The notes beneath the pieces are model-generated. The model was not told where the DNA came from. It searched no databases and was given only the letters and a program-made list of their open reading frames with translations. Shown here one piece after another: positions 1 to 5,141 of a DNA stretch of 11,296 bases (its first letter is position 1; each line of letters starts with the position of its first letter). Both the position numbers and the translations under genes were made by a program. Origin of the DNA: Rhodospirillales bacterium (GTDB lineage: Bacteria; Pseudomonadota; Alphaproteobacteria; SMXQ01); the NCBI GenBank assembly GCA_024638585.1, contig JAHEKA010000037.1, positions 1-11,296 on the forward strand, in the 5' to 3' direction.

Positions 1-2
1 TC

Positions 3-113
3 GACATCGATTCGAAGTCCCACCCCGCCTGGACCGGCGTCCACCGCCTGATCGATTCGGGCGGCCAGCTCGCCAAGTTCAACAAGCGGTTCGAAGGGTT
101 CGGCCTGAAATAG
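3..113 (+). CDS. rpmE: 50S ribosomal protein bL31 (C-terminal part, 5' end outside window)
   Basis: Structural protein of the large ribosomal subunit that helps bridge to the 30S subunit. Only the last 36 residues are present, read from base 3 to the TAG at 111-113. They carry the bL31 C-terminal pattern: D-I-D-S-K-S-H-P-A-W-T-G, then a V-H-R-L-I-D-S-G-G-Q-L-A-K-F segment and a basic end K-R-F-E-G-F. The D-S-x-S-H-P-x-[WF]-T-G block is typical of the family. The N-terminal half, where a zinc-binding CXXC would or would not be seen, lies outside the window, so the zinc-binding state cannot be judged. A strong intrinsic terminator follows 26 bases after the stop, so the transcript probably ends here. 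The call is confident despite the short fragment. Confidence 0.93.
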   Translation, partial: DIDSKSHPAWTGVHRLIDSGGQLAKFNKRFEGFGLK

Positions 114-139
114 GCCGCGCATCACGCGCCGATTGCGAC

Positions 140-166
140 AAGGCCGGCCCTGGGGCCGGCCTTTTT
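140..166 (+). terminator. Rho-independent terminator of rpmE
   Basis: AAGGCCGGCC and GGCCGGCCTT form a 10-bp stem with a 4-nt loop at 140-163, and the T run continues to 166. It lies 26 bases after the rpmE stop. The downstream rcdA-like gene is on the opposite strand and ends at 199. The A-pair at the stem base means it may also work leftward for that gene. Confidence 0.85.
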
Positions 167-198
167 GAGTCCGGGGCCACGATCGGCGCCGCCCTGGA

Positions 199-630
199 TC
201 AGGAATAGAACCGCGGTGGGTGGGTGCCGATCCCGCTTTGCACCAACTCATCCAAGCGGGTGACCCGGATATAGAGCCGATGACTGCGGTCCATCAGATC
301 GCTCAATAGTTCCGGCAGATCCTCGTAAGCCTCCGGGTCGCCGTCGGCCAGCGTGGTATTGCGCTCCAAGAGATACGGGGGGCTCGCGGCCTCGGCCTGG
401 GTCAGTTCCCCGGCCAGAACCGCCCTGCGGGCCAGCAGCCATGCCATGATCGTGGTCAGCCGGGCCGTCAGCCGGGTCGTTTCGCGGGACAGGCGCAGCC
501 GGTCGCTTGCGATCATCTGCTCAAGATCGGCTTTTTCCTCGATCGCGATGTAATCCCTGGCTTCGACCAGCAAATCCGTGGCTTCTTCGTAGGTCTTCTC
601 GAAGAATGCCGTTGCCGCTTCTCCCATCAT
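199..630 (-). CDS. rcdA: DUF1465 / RcdA-like protein (possible adaptor of CtrA degradation)
   Basis: Member of the DUF1465 family, whose studied member is Caulobacter RcdA. That is a helical-bundle adaptor working with CpdR and ClpXP to bring substrates such as CtrA to the protease. The 143-residue product is almost entirely helical. Its core pattern (residues 44-80: R-L-R-L-S-R-E-T-T-R-L-T-A-R-L, then M-A-W-L-L-A-R-R-A-V, then G-E-L-T) resembles the RcdA stretch around the second and third helices. A second conserved block lies at 111-130 (D-L-M-D-R-S-H-R-L-Y-I-R-V). I chose the ATG at 630, with an AAGGG ribosome site 10 nt upstream. An in-frame GTG at 651 lacks one, and the adjacent ATG at 627 is also possible. 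It is shorter than Caulobacter RcdA, mainly at the ends. The function in this organism is inferred from the family. Confidence 0.82.
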   Translation of the reverse strand: MMGEAATAFFEKTYEEATDLLVEARDYIAIEEKADLEQMIASDRLRLSRETTRLTARLTTIMAWLLARRAVLAGELTQAEAASPPYLLERNTTLADGDPEAYEDLPELLSDLMDRSHRLYIRVTRLDELVQSGIGTHPPRFYS

Positions 631-811
631 GACTGCTCTACCCTTTAGCACTGTTACTCAACTAACGCCCACTCGCTCTTCCCCGAAGCCGCTGGAGCGA
701 GATTATCACGCGGTCCCAGGTCAGGTGCGCGAACCGGGCTGGGGCGCTTCATGGGCTTGATAAGCTCTTGTTTTAAACTAGAAAAAAATTCCTGTTTTTT
801 GATATTCCCAT

Positions 812-839
812 CTTGAATCGGGCCAGAGGGTCCCTAAAT
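812..839 (+). promoter_or_regulatory. Sigma32 (RpoH)-type heat-shock promoter of hsp20
   Basis: CTTGAA at 812-817 is a perfect match to the RpoH -35 element. After 14 nt, CCCTAAAT at 832-839 resembles the -10 (CCCCATNT in E. coli, CYTATNT-like in alphaproteobacteria). Transcription would start near 846, leaving a leader of about 94 nt. That is the length expected for a ROSE-type thermometer. The -35 also overlaps a GANTC site (GAATC, 815-819). Confidence 0.75.
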
Positions 840-845
840 CTTGTC

Positions 846-939
846 CAGCGGTGCCCAAATGGGGCCGCTCCCGGAGCGCGTCGCGATTGACGGCCCGGGC
901 GTTCAAAAAGCCCGTATTGCTTGATTGGAGGATATGGAC
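846..939 (+). promoter_or_regulatory. ROSE-like RNA thermometer in the hsp20 leader
   Basis: The leader can fold into successive hairpins. The first pairs AGCGG (847-851) with CCGCT (865-869), with CCC/GGG inside. The second pairs CGGGC (896-900) with GCCCG (910-914). The last places UUGCU (917-921) against AGGAU (929-933), masking the Shine-Dalgarno GGAGGA at 927-932. The pairing order is U-U, U-A, G-G, C-G, U-A. This is the mismatch-containing pairing known for the UYGCU motif of ROSE elements, which melts on heating. The ROSE family controls small heat-shock genes in alphaproteobacteria, which fits the gene downstream. The fold is by eye, not computed. Confidence 0.75.
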
Positions 940-1404
940 ATGACTGGTTTCGATTTCTCTCCCCTGTTCCGTTCGACCGTTGGGTTCGATCGCATCAACC
1001 GCCTGATGGAAAGCGCGCGTTCGCCGGAAAACGACAGCGCCTATCCGCCCTACAACATCGAAAAGACCGATGACAATCACTACCGGATTACCGTTGCGGT
1101 GGCCGGTTTCGGCGAGGACGACCTCGACGTCACGGTCAAGGACAACAGCCTGCTGATCTCCGGCAAGATCAAGCAGAATGAGGAAGAGGGCGCCAAGCGC
1201 CAGGTCCTGCACCGCGGCATCGCCGGGCGCGCCTTCCGGCTCAACTTCGCCCTGGCCGACGCGGTGATCGTCCATGGCGCGAAACTCGAGAACGGGCTGC
1301 TGCACGTCGCTCTTGAGCGGGTCGTGCCGGAAGAGGCCAAGCCCCGCAAGATCGCGATCAACGGCGACGGCCAAGGCCGCATCGTCGAGGGCAAGGCGGC
1401 CTAA
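940..1404 (+). CDS. ibpA: Small heat-shock protein, Hsp20/IbpA family
   Basis: ATP-independent chaperone that holds unfolding proteins in the cytoplasm for refolding by DnaK/ClpB. The 154-residue product has a short N-terminal arm (F-D-R-I-N-R-L near 16-22) and an alpha-crystallin domain at about 36-128. That domain includes P-P-Y-N-I-E, Y-R-I-T-V-A-V-A-G-F and the A-x-L-E-N-G-L-L-H-V-A-L signature near 114-125. The C-terminal I-x-I anchor is I-A-I at 138-140, used in oligomer assembly. The start is the ATG at 940, seven nt after GGAGGA. The ATG at 934 and TTG at 925 are too close to or inside that site. Length and layout match IbpA/HspH class A proteins. Regulation looks doubly heat-dependent, with an RpoH-type promoter and a ROSE-like leader. 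The exact paralogue name is uncertain. Confidence 0.93.
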   Translation: MTGFDFSPLFRSTVGFDRINRLMESARSPENDSAYPPYNIEKTDDNHYRITVAVAGFGEDDLDVTVKDNSLLISGKIKQNEEEGAKRQVLHRGIAGRAFRLNFALADAVIVHGAKLENGLLHVALERVVPEEAKPRKIAINGDGQGRIVEGKAA

Positions 1405-1461
1405 GGCAGCCCCCTCCGGAAAATGCCCTGCCGCCCCTTTTGGGGCGCTTGAGAGCAAAAC

Positions 1462-1497
1462 GCCGCCCCGGTCGATCGGCCGGGGCGGCCGCATTTT
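1462..1497 (+). terminator. Terminator-like hairpin after hsp20
   Basis: A 10-bp perfect stem, GCCGCCCCGG (1462-1471) with CCGGGGCGGC (1480-1489), encloses an 8-nt loop. CGCATTTT follows on the plus strand. The T tract is short and offset, so the efficiency is uncertain. AAAA before the stem would give T's in the other direction. Confidence 0.55.
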
Positions 1498-1529
1498 GGC
1501 CTTAGGCCGGGGTATGGGCGAGCCGCGGC

Positions 1530-1560
1530 AAAAAAAAGCCGCCCCGGGGGGCGGCTAAAA
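1530..1560 (-). terminator. Bidirectional terminator-like hairpin
   Basis: AGCCGCC and GGCGGCT (1537-1556) form a GC-rich stem. On the minus strand it is followed by eight T's (A run 1530-1537), the form of a leftward intrinsic terminator. On the plus strand it is followed by AAAAAG, not T's. It would act as a second, backup terminator for the DUF1192 gene. Confidence 0.55.
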
Positions 1561-1585
1561 AGTTTAACAGGGAGGCGTCAAAAGG

Positions 1586-1602
1586 ATTGGACTATGTCCA
1601 AT
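1586..1602. repeat. Perfect 17-bp inverted repeat ATTGGAC-TAT-GTCCAAT
   Basis: Seven-base arms match exactly around a TAT centre, the form of a dimeric-protein operator. There is no T tract, so it is not a terminator. The half-site with one extra base, GATTGGAC, occurs again at 1970-1977 in the divergent DUF1192/trcR promoter region. No binding protein can be named from sequence alone. Confidence 0.6.
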
Positions 1603-1651
1603 GAACAACCCTGACGAGGAATTGTCTGCCCCTGAAAATAGGCACCATTGG

Positions 1652-1666
1652 TTAATGCAAGGTTAA
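1652..1666. promoter_or_regulatory. CtrA-type binding motif TTAA-N7-TTAA
   Basis: TTAA at 1652-1655, seven bases, and TTAA at 1663-1666 exactly match the CtrA consensus of alphaproteobacteria. It does not lie at the start of any gene I can see: it is about 250 bases downstream of hsp20 and abuts the terminator of the DUF1192 gene. Occupancy is unproven. Confidence 0.45.
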
Positions 1667-1690
1667 TAAAACCCACAATTTGTGGGAAAA
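1663..1690 (-). terminator. Intrinsic terminator of the DUF1192 gene
   Basis: On the minus strand CCCACA and TGTGGG (arms within 1672-1686) form a hairpin with a 3-nt loop, followed by TTTTATT. It lies 26 bases beyond the TAG at 1713-1715. A further A/T tract lies on its other side, so it may work both ways. Confidence 0.65.
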
Positions 1691-1712
1691 AAACGTCAAT
1701 AAAATGAGGGGG

Positions 1713-1898
1713 CTAGCTCCGGAACACGTCCTCGGCACTGTCCCGGAATCCCCTCTTGGCCCCGATCGCCGCTTCGGCGCGGGCAATCTCGGCCTTGAGT
1801 TCCCCGATATAGGCCTCGATCTCTTCGATGGAGAAGGTATCGAAGACCTTGCCTTCGAAGCTTTTTGCCTTGACCGGTTCGAGATCGTCTTCGTCCAT
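1713..1898 (-). CDS. DUF1192 family small protein
   Basis: A 61-residue cytoplasmic protein of unknown function, matching the small DUF1192 family of alphaproteobacteria. It has an acidic N-terminus (M-D-E-D-D-L-E-P), a linker, and a conserved helix S-I-E-E-I-E-A-Y-I-G-E-L-K-A-E-I-A-R-A-E-A-A-I. That helix has heptad spacing and is probably a coiled coil at about residues 24-46. The C-terminus R-D-S-A-E-D-V-F-R-S is also family-like. I chose the ATG at 1898 because a GGAG site lies 9 nt upstream. An in-frame GTG at 1958 has no ribosome site and would add 20 residues without family character. It is transcribed divergently from trcR. No function should be assigned. Confidence 0.8.
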   Translation of the reverse strand: MDEDDLEPVKAKSFEGKVFDTFSIEEIEAYIGELKAEIARAEAAIGAKRGFRDSAEDVFRS

Positions 1899-1944
1899 GG
1901 TTTCCGCTCCACCCGGTTGGGCGGGACCGAGCCCCGCGAAAGAT

Positions 1945-1972
1945 TTGCCCTTTTTCACCGAAACTATATGAT
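1945..1972 (+). promoter_or_regulatory. Putative sigma70-type promoter of trcR
   Basis: TTGCCC (1945-1950), a 16-nt spacer and TATGAT (1967-1972, five of six consensus bases) form a plausible housekeeping promoter. The start point would be near 1979, giving a leader of roughly 100 nt. It has the same arrangement as the purE promoter in this window (TTGCCT, 16 nt, TATAAT). Confidence 0.5.
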
Positions 1973-2003
1973 TGGACGTACGTTATTGCCACCATCGTGG
2001 TAC

Positions 2004-2032
2004 GGCCCGGGCGGGAAACCGAAGCCCGGGCC
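2004..2032 (+). promoter_or_regulatory. Strong hairpin in the trcR mRNA leader
   Basis: GGCCCGGGC (2004-2012) and GCCCGGGCC (2024-2032) pair perfectly over nine GC-only base pairs, closing an 11-nt loop (2013-2023). It is not followed by T's, so it is not an ordinary terminator. It ends 38 nt before the GAGGA ribosome site, so it does not itself mask the start. A role in mRNA stability or protein binding is possible. Confidence 0.55.
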
Positions 2033-2081
2033 CATCACGTTCTTGGCCGACAACACCTGAAACCGCAAACGAGGACGACAG

Positions 2082-2885
2082 ATGGTTGCTCCCTTAATGC
2101 CCAAAGCGACCGCCGTTTGGCTGATCGAGAACACCGGCCTGACCTTCGACCAAATCGCCGATTTCTGCCAGTTGCACGCCCTGGAGGTGCAGGCGATCGC
2201 CGACGAGGAAGTCGCCGTGGGCATCGTCGGCATCGATCCCACCACCAACGGACAACTGACCCACGAAGAGATCAAGCGCTGCGAACAGGATTCCGCACTG
2301 CGCCTCGTGATGGCCGAGGCCACCATGCCGCGCCCAGCGCCGAAGACCAAGGGCCCGCGCTACACCCCGATTGCCAAGCGCCAGGAGCGGCCCGATGCCA
2401 TCGCCTGGCTGCTGCGCCACTATCCGGAACTATCTGACGCCCAGATCTCGCGCATCGTCGGCACCACCAAGACCACGATCAACGCCGTGCGCGACCGCAC
2501 CCATTGGAAGGGAGCCAATATCTCACCGGTGGATCCGGTGGATATCGGCATCTGCACCTATGAGGAACTGCTTGCCGAGGTCCAGACCGCGCGCAAACGC
2601 AAGGAACGGGCCGAAGCCCGCGCCGCCAAGGCGGCGGCCAAGCAGGAACGGGAAGCGACCAAGGAAGACGTCCTGGCGGGCGTGCCGGAGACGGCCGCGC
2701 CGCCAGCCGAAGAGCCCGCGGCGGGCAGCGCCGTCAATCCCTATCACGAACATCTCCCGATGGAGCAGCCCAAGCCTTCGGTGCCGGATGCGCCCACGGT
2801 GGAGAACGTTTTTCCCACGGCACCGTCGGAGGAAAAAGACAGCAGCGCGGCCAAGGACGACGACGAACCAGACCGTCAGCCTTAG
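2082..2885 (+). CDS. trcR: Cell cycle transcriptional regulator TrcR (DUF1013 family)
   Basis: DUF1013 protein. In Caulobacter the family member TrcR is reported to associate with RNA polymerase and to influence cell-cycle gene expression. The 267-residue product begins M-V-A-P-L-M-P-K-A-T-A-V-W-L, as in the family. Two helix-turn-helix-like segments can be seen: T-G-L-T-F-D-Q-I-A-D-F-C-Q-L-H at 18-32, and E-L-S-D-A-Q-I-S-R-I-V-G-T-T-K-T-T-I-N at 116-134. A conserved D-P-V-D-I-G-I-C-T-Y-E-E-L follows at 151-163. A basic/alanine-rich helix (170-195) then leads into an acidic, proline-rich and probably disordered tail (about 200-267), where the family varies. The start has a GAGGA site 6 nt upstream. 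It is divergent from the DUF1192 gene and appears monocistronic. Family assignment is strong; the role here is inferred. Confidence 0.9.
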   Translation: MVAPLMPKATAVWLIENTGLTFDQIADFCQLHALEVQAIADEEVAVGIVGIDPTTNGQLTHEEIKRCEQDSALRLVMAEATMPRPAPKTKGPRYTPIAKRQERPDAIAWLLRHYPELSDAQISRIVGTTKTTINAVRDRTHWKGANISPVDPVDIGICTYEELLAEVQTARKRKERAEARAAKAAAKQEREATKEDVLAGVPETAAPPAEEPAAGSAVNPYHEHLPMEQPKPSVPDAPTVENVFPTAPSEEKDSSAAKDDDEPDRQP

Positions 2886-2934
2886 TTGGCAACGCGATCG
2901 CCCTGGCCCGGACCTTGGGCCGGGACATATTCTG

Positions 2935-2964
2935 CAAAAAAGAACGCGCCCCAAGGGGCGCGTT
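2935..2964 (-). terminator. Rho-independent terminator of the DUF465 gene
   Basis: AACGCGCCCC (2943-2952) and GGGGCGCGTT (2955-2964) form a near-perfect stem (9 bp with a 4-nt loop). On the minus strand it is followed by C and a run of six T's (A's at 2936-2941). It begins 13 bases after the leftward stop at 2978. It also sits 57 bases after the trcR stop, so the stem may help end that transcript too. Confidence 0.8.
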
Positions 2965-2977
2965 ACATGTTTGGGTC

Positions 2978-3154
2978 TCAGACGTTCTCTAGCTTGAGAA
3001 GTTCGTCCTTGATTCGCAATTTCTGCCGTTTCAGGTCTGCGATGTGTTGATCATCGGGATAAGGCCGCGACAACTCGTCTTCGATCTCTTGTTCAAGGCC
3101 GGCGTGGTCGGCTTTCAATTTTTCGATCTGCGCATCCTGATCTTCCAAGGCCAT
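2978..3154 (-). CDS. DUF465 / YdcH-like small coiled-coil protein
   Basis: A 58-residue protein resembling the DUF465 (YdcH) family, a very common small proteobacterial protein of unknown role. It is one helical hairpin. The first helix (M-A-L-E-D-Q-D-A-Q-I-E-K-L-K-A-D-H-A-G-L-E) leads through E-L-S-R-P-Y-P-D-D-Q to the second (I-A-D-L-K-R-Q-K-L-R-I-K-D-E-L-L-K-L-E). The family pattern L-K-x-x-K-L-x-I-K-D-E-I/L is plain near the C-terminus. I chose the ATG at 3154 because AAGGAG lies 6 nt before it. The in-frame ATG at 3169 would place that ribosome site inside the coding region. The upstream 171 bases (3155-3325) hold no gene and no promoter I would defend. Confidence 0.85.
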   Translation of the reverse strand: MALEDQDAQIEKLKADHAGLEQEIEDELSRPYPDDQHIADLKRQKLRIKDELLKLENV

Positions 3155-3325
3155 TCGTATCTCCTTCATGCCAACAGGCAGGGTCTACACCAACACGGGG
3201 GCGCCGCACCGGTCGATTGGTCCCCCCAGGCCTCGTCCAACGCCGATGCGGGTCAGATCCCGTGTCACCAGGAAAATGCTACCGCAAACCGCCGGGAACT
3301 CCAAGGACCGAGGCCCCTATTCACG

Positions 3326-3886
3326 TCACATCAAGGTTTCCGCGATGTCCAAGGCGCCCTCGGGCGTGAGACCCTGGAAGGTCTGTCCCAGGATATGGGC
3401 GAAATGGACGCTGTCGGCGGGATCGAACGCGATTTCGAGGCTTTTTAGATAACGCGCAAAGTTGCGCCCGCCGTCGGCGGCCCGAGCCTCCAGCGGCGCA
3501 TCTTCAGCCTCGACCGGGCGGTCCACCGCGCCGGCAAGCAGCAACTGTTCAAGATGTTCGGAATTGATTTCCGCCGCCTGGATGCTGCCCCGAAGCGATT
3601 CGCGCAACCTGTCCGGCGTGTCTGGAAATCCGTCCTTGAGGGTGGTCCGGACCCGGCGCAGCCCTCTCACCACCACCTCGTGCCACTGATCCGTCGCCGT
3701 CCTGAGGGCACGGAGTTCCTCCTCGGTCATCACGCCGCGCCCGGAATGGCCAAGCCACAAGCAGAACAGCATGACATTGACGTCGATACCGTGGCGCGCC
3801 TGCAGATGAAGGCTGGCCGCGCCGACCCCGTCACGGTGATAGACCTCCAGCGAAAAGTCCCAGAACGGATGGTCGGGAAAGTCCAT
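3326..3886 (-). CDS. TIGR02444 family protein
   Basis: A 186-residue soluble protein of the uncharacterised TIGR02444 family. The N-terminus H-P-F-W-D-F-S-L-E-V-Y, with H-L-Q-A-R-H-G-I-D-V-N-V-M-L-F-C-L-W-L-G shortly after, is the family signature. The rest is helical, with W-H-E-V-V-V-R-G-L-R-R-V-R and, near the end, A-R-Y-L-K-S-L. Its first codons come straight after the pfk stop, so the two are almost certainly co-transcribed. The GAGGGG overlapping the pfk stop is 10 nt before the ATG at 3886 but only 1 nt before the in-frame ATG at 3895, so I prefer 3886. The same frame stays open far upstream, but that part is only the shadow of pfk. The function is unknown. Confidence 0.8.
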   Translation of the reverse strand: MDFPDHPFWDFSLEVYHRDGVGAASLHLQARHGIDVNVMLFCLWLGHSGRGVMTEEELRALRTATDQWHEVVVRGLRRVRTTLKDGFPDTPDRLRESLRGSIQAAEINSEHLEQLLLAGAVDRPVEAEDAPLEARAADGGRNFARYLKSLEIAFDPADSVHFAHILGQTFQGLTPEGALDIAETLM

Positions 3887-3900
3887 TGCCACCATGCCCC

Positions 3901-4992
3901 TCAGTCGTCGCCGAACGAGATGCCCAGTCCCCGGGCGGTCCGCATCACCGGGCCATCGATCTCGACGTTTCGCGACACGCCGGCCACCTGTTCCAGGGGC
4001 AGGTCGGTCACTTGCCGGTTCTGCCAGACCACCACGCGGCTGAAATCGCCTCGGCTGATCAGGTCGACGGCATGCACGCCGTAGGCTGCCCCGATGACCC
4101 GGTCGGTGGTCGACGGCCGCCCGCCGCGCTGCACATGGCCGAGGATGGTGAAGCGGGTCTCCCACCCGGTGGCCGTGGATAATCGGTCGGCGAGGTAATG
4201 GCCGATGCCGCCGTAACGCGCTTGGCCGTCGGTATCGGCGATGGTGAAGCGTCTCCCGTCCTCCGCGGTGCAGCCTTCGGCGGCGACAACCAGGGCGAAA
4301 TCGCGCGCCCATTCGGTGTCGATGTCCTCGATCTTGCGGGCCAGCGAATCGATGGTGAAGGGAATCTCCGGGATCAGGATGATGTCCGCCCCCCCGGCAA
4401 CCCCGGAAGCCAACGCGATATGGCCCGCGTCCCGGCCCATCACCTCGAGGATCATGATCCGCGAATGGGACGCCGCCGTGGTCTGCAGCCGATCAAGCGC
4501 TTCGGTCGTGACATTGACGGCGGTGATGTAACCGACGGCGTTCTCGGTGCCGGGAACGTCGTTGTCGATGGTCTTGGGGATGCAGACGACGTTGAGCCCG
4601 CCTTCCTGTTCCAGGCGGCGGGTGATCTGGAACGACCCGTCTCCGCCCACGACGATCAGCCCGTCCAGCCCGAGCTCGCGGTAGCCCGCGTAGATTTCTT
4701 CCGAGCGGTCCACGCGGCTGCCGTCGGCCAGGGCAAAATCGAACGGGTTGCCGCGGTTGGTGGTGCCGATCAGGGTCCCGCCCATGCGCAGCACTTCACC
4801 GTGGAACATGTCGAGTGTGAGGGGCACCGCATCCGGCGGCGAGACCATCAGGCCCAGGGTGCCGCGCTTTATGCCGATCACCTCCCAGCCGTAGCTGTGA
4901 ACGGCCCGGAACACGACGGCCCGAATGACCGCATTCAGGCCTGCGCAATCTCCGCCGCTTGTGAGGATTCCAATTCGCTTGGCTTGCGCCAT
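3901..4992 (-). CDS. pfkA: 6-phosphofructokinase (PfkA family, ATP- or PPi-dependent)
   Basis: Phosphorylates fructose 6-phosphate to fructose 1,6-bisphosphate in glycolysis, or runs reversibly if PPi-dependent. The 363-residue protein carries the family motifs in order: S-G-G-D-C-A-G-L-N (12-20), G-G-T-L-I-G-T-T-N-R-G-N-P (71-83), G-G-D-G-S (116-120), P-K-T-I-D-N-D (139-145) with catalytic Asp143, M-G-R-D-A-G (185-190), E-G (239-240) and H-V-Q-R-G-G-R-P-S (286-294). The residue matching E. coli Gly104 is Gly119, the ATP-type choice. The residue matching Gly124 is Lys140, as in PPi-dependent enzymes. The phosphoryl donor therefore cannot be assigned. The ATG at 4992 has only a weak GGGA-like site. 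The gene leads a tight pair with the TIGR02444 gene. Confidence 0.9.
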   Translation of the reverse strand: MAQAKRIGILTSGGDCAGLNAVIRAVVFRAVHSYGWEVIGIKRGTLGLMVSPPDAVPLTLDMFHGEVLRMGGTLIGTTNRGNPFDFALADGSRVDRSEEIYAGYRELGLDGLIVVGGDGSFQITRRLEQEGGLNVVCIPKTIDNDVPGTENAVGYITAVNVTTEALDRLQTTAASHSRIMILEVMGRDAGHIALASGVAGGADIILIPEIPFTIDSLARKIEDIDTEWARDFALVVAAEGCTAEDGRRFTIADTDGQARYGGIGHYLADRLSTATGWETRFTILGHVQRGGRPSTTDRVIGAAYGVHAVDLISRGDFSRVVVWQNRQVTDLPLEQVAGVSRNVEIDGPVMRTARGLGISFGDD

Positions 4993-5141
4993 GACGTTCC
5001 CGACCGGACTTCAACCGGGCCCAGCATTACCCAATTGGCCGCGCACCATCAATAGGCAACACGGCCCAGCGCCATGCAGAATGCAAAAAACTTGGGATCA
5101 GACGCGGGTTCCGGTCAGGGCGCCGGGATTGGGCCCGGATC

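Larger units (their letters stand above)
631..939. other. Divergent intergenic region rcdA / hsp20
   Basis: This 309-base non-coding stretch holds the control regions of both flanking genes. The right half contains the sigma32-type promoter and structured leader of hsp20, listed separately. A weaker sigma70-like candidate reading right is TTGATA (757-762), 16 nt, TAGAAA (779-784). Toward rcdA I see only a weak -10-like GATAAT on the minus strand near 703-708, with no convincing -35. The stretch 771-800 is AT-rich with runs of A and T, unlike its GC-rich surroundings. Confidence 0.6.
1405..1712. other. Convergent intergenic region hsp20 / DUF1192 gene
   Basis: The 308 bases contain terminator hairpins for both flanking genes, a perfect 17-bp palindrome, a CtrA-type motif and a 21-codon open frame (1601-1666, M-N-N-P-D-E-E-L start). 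That frame has only a weak AGGA-like ribosome site at 1583-1586 and no family resemblance I can see. A small hairpin CGCCCC-TTTT-GGGGCG lies at 1432-1447. From about 1560 to 1710 the base composition is clearly more AT-rich than the neighbouring genes. Confidence 0.6.

Noticed and set aside
778..1494. A 238-codon open frame on the minus strand over hsp20
   Set aside because: It is antisense to a clear Hsp20 gene and includes its promoter and leader. No motif supports it.
3896..4312. N-terminal extension of the TIGR02444 frame
   Set aside because: The frame is open upstream, but the residues are an Arg/Pro-rich shadow of pfkA. The family signature starts at the ATG near 3886-3895.
4198..5055. 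A 285-codon open frame on the plus strand
   Set aside because: It is exactly antisense to pfkA with no ribosome site or known motif. High-GC genes commonly leave such open shadows.
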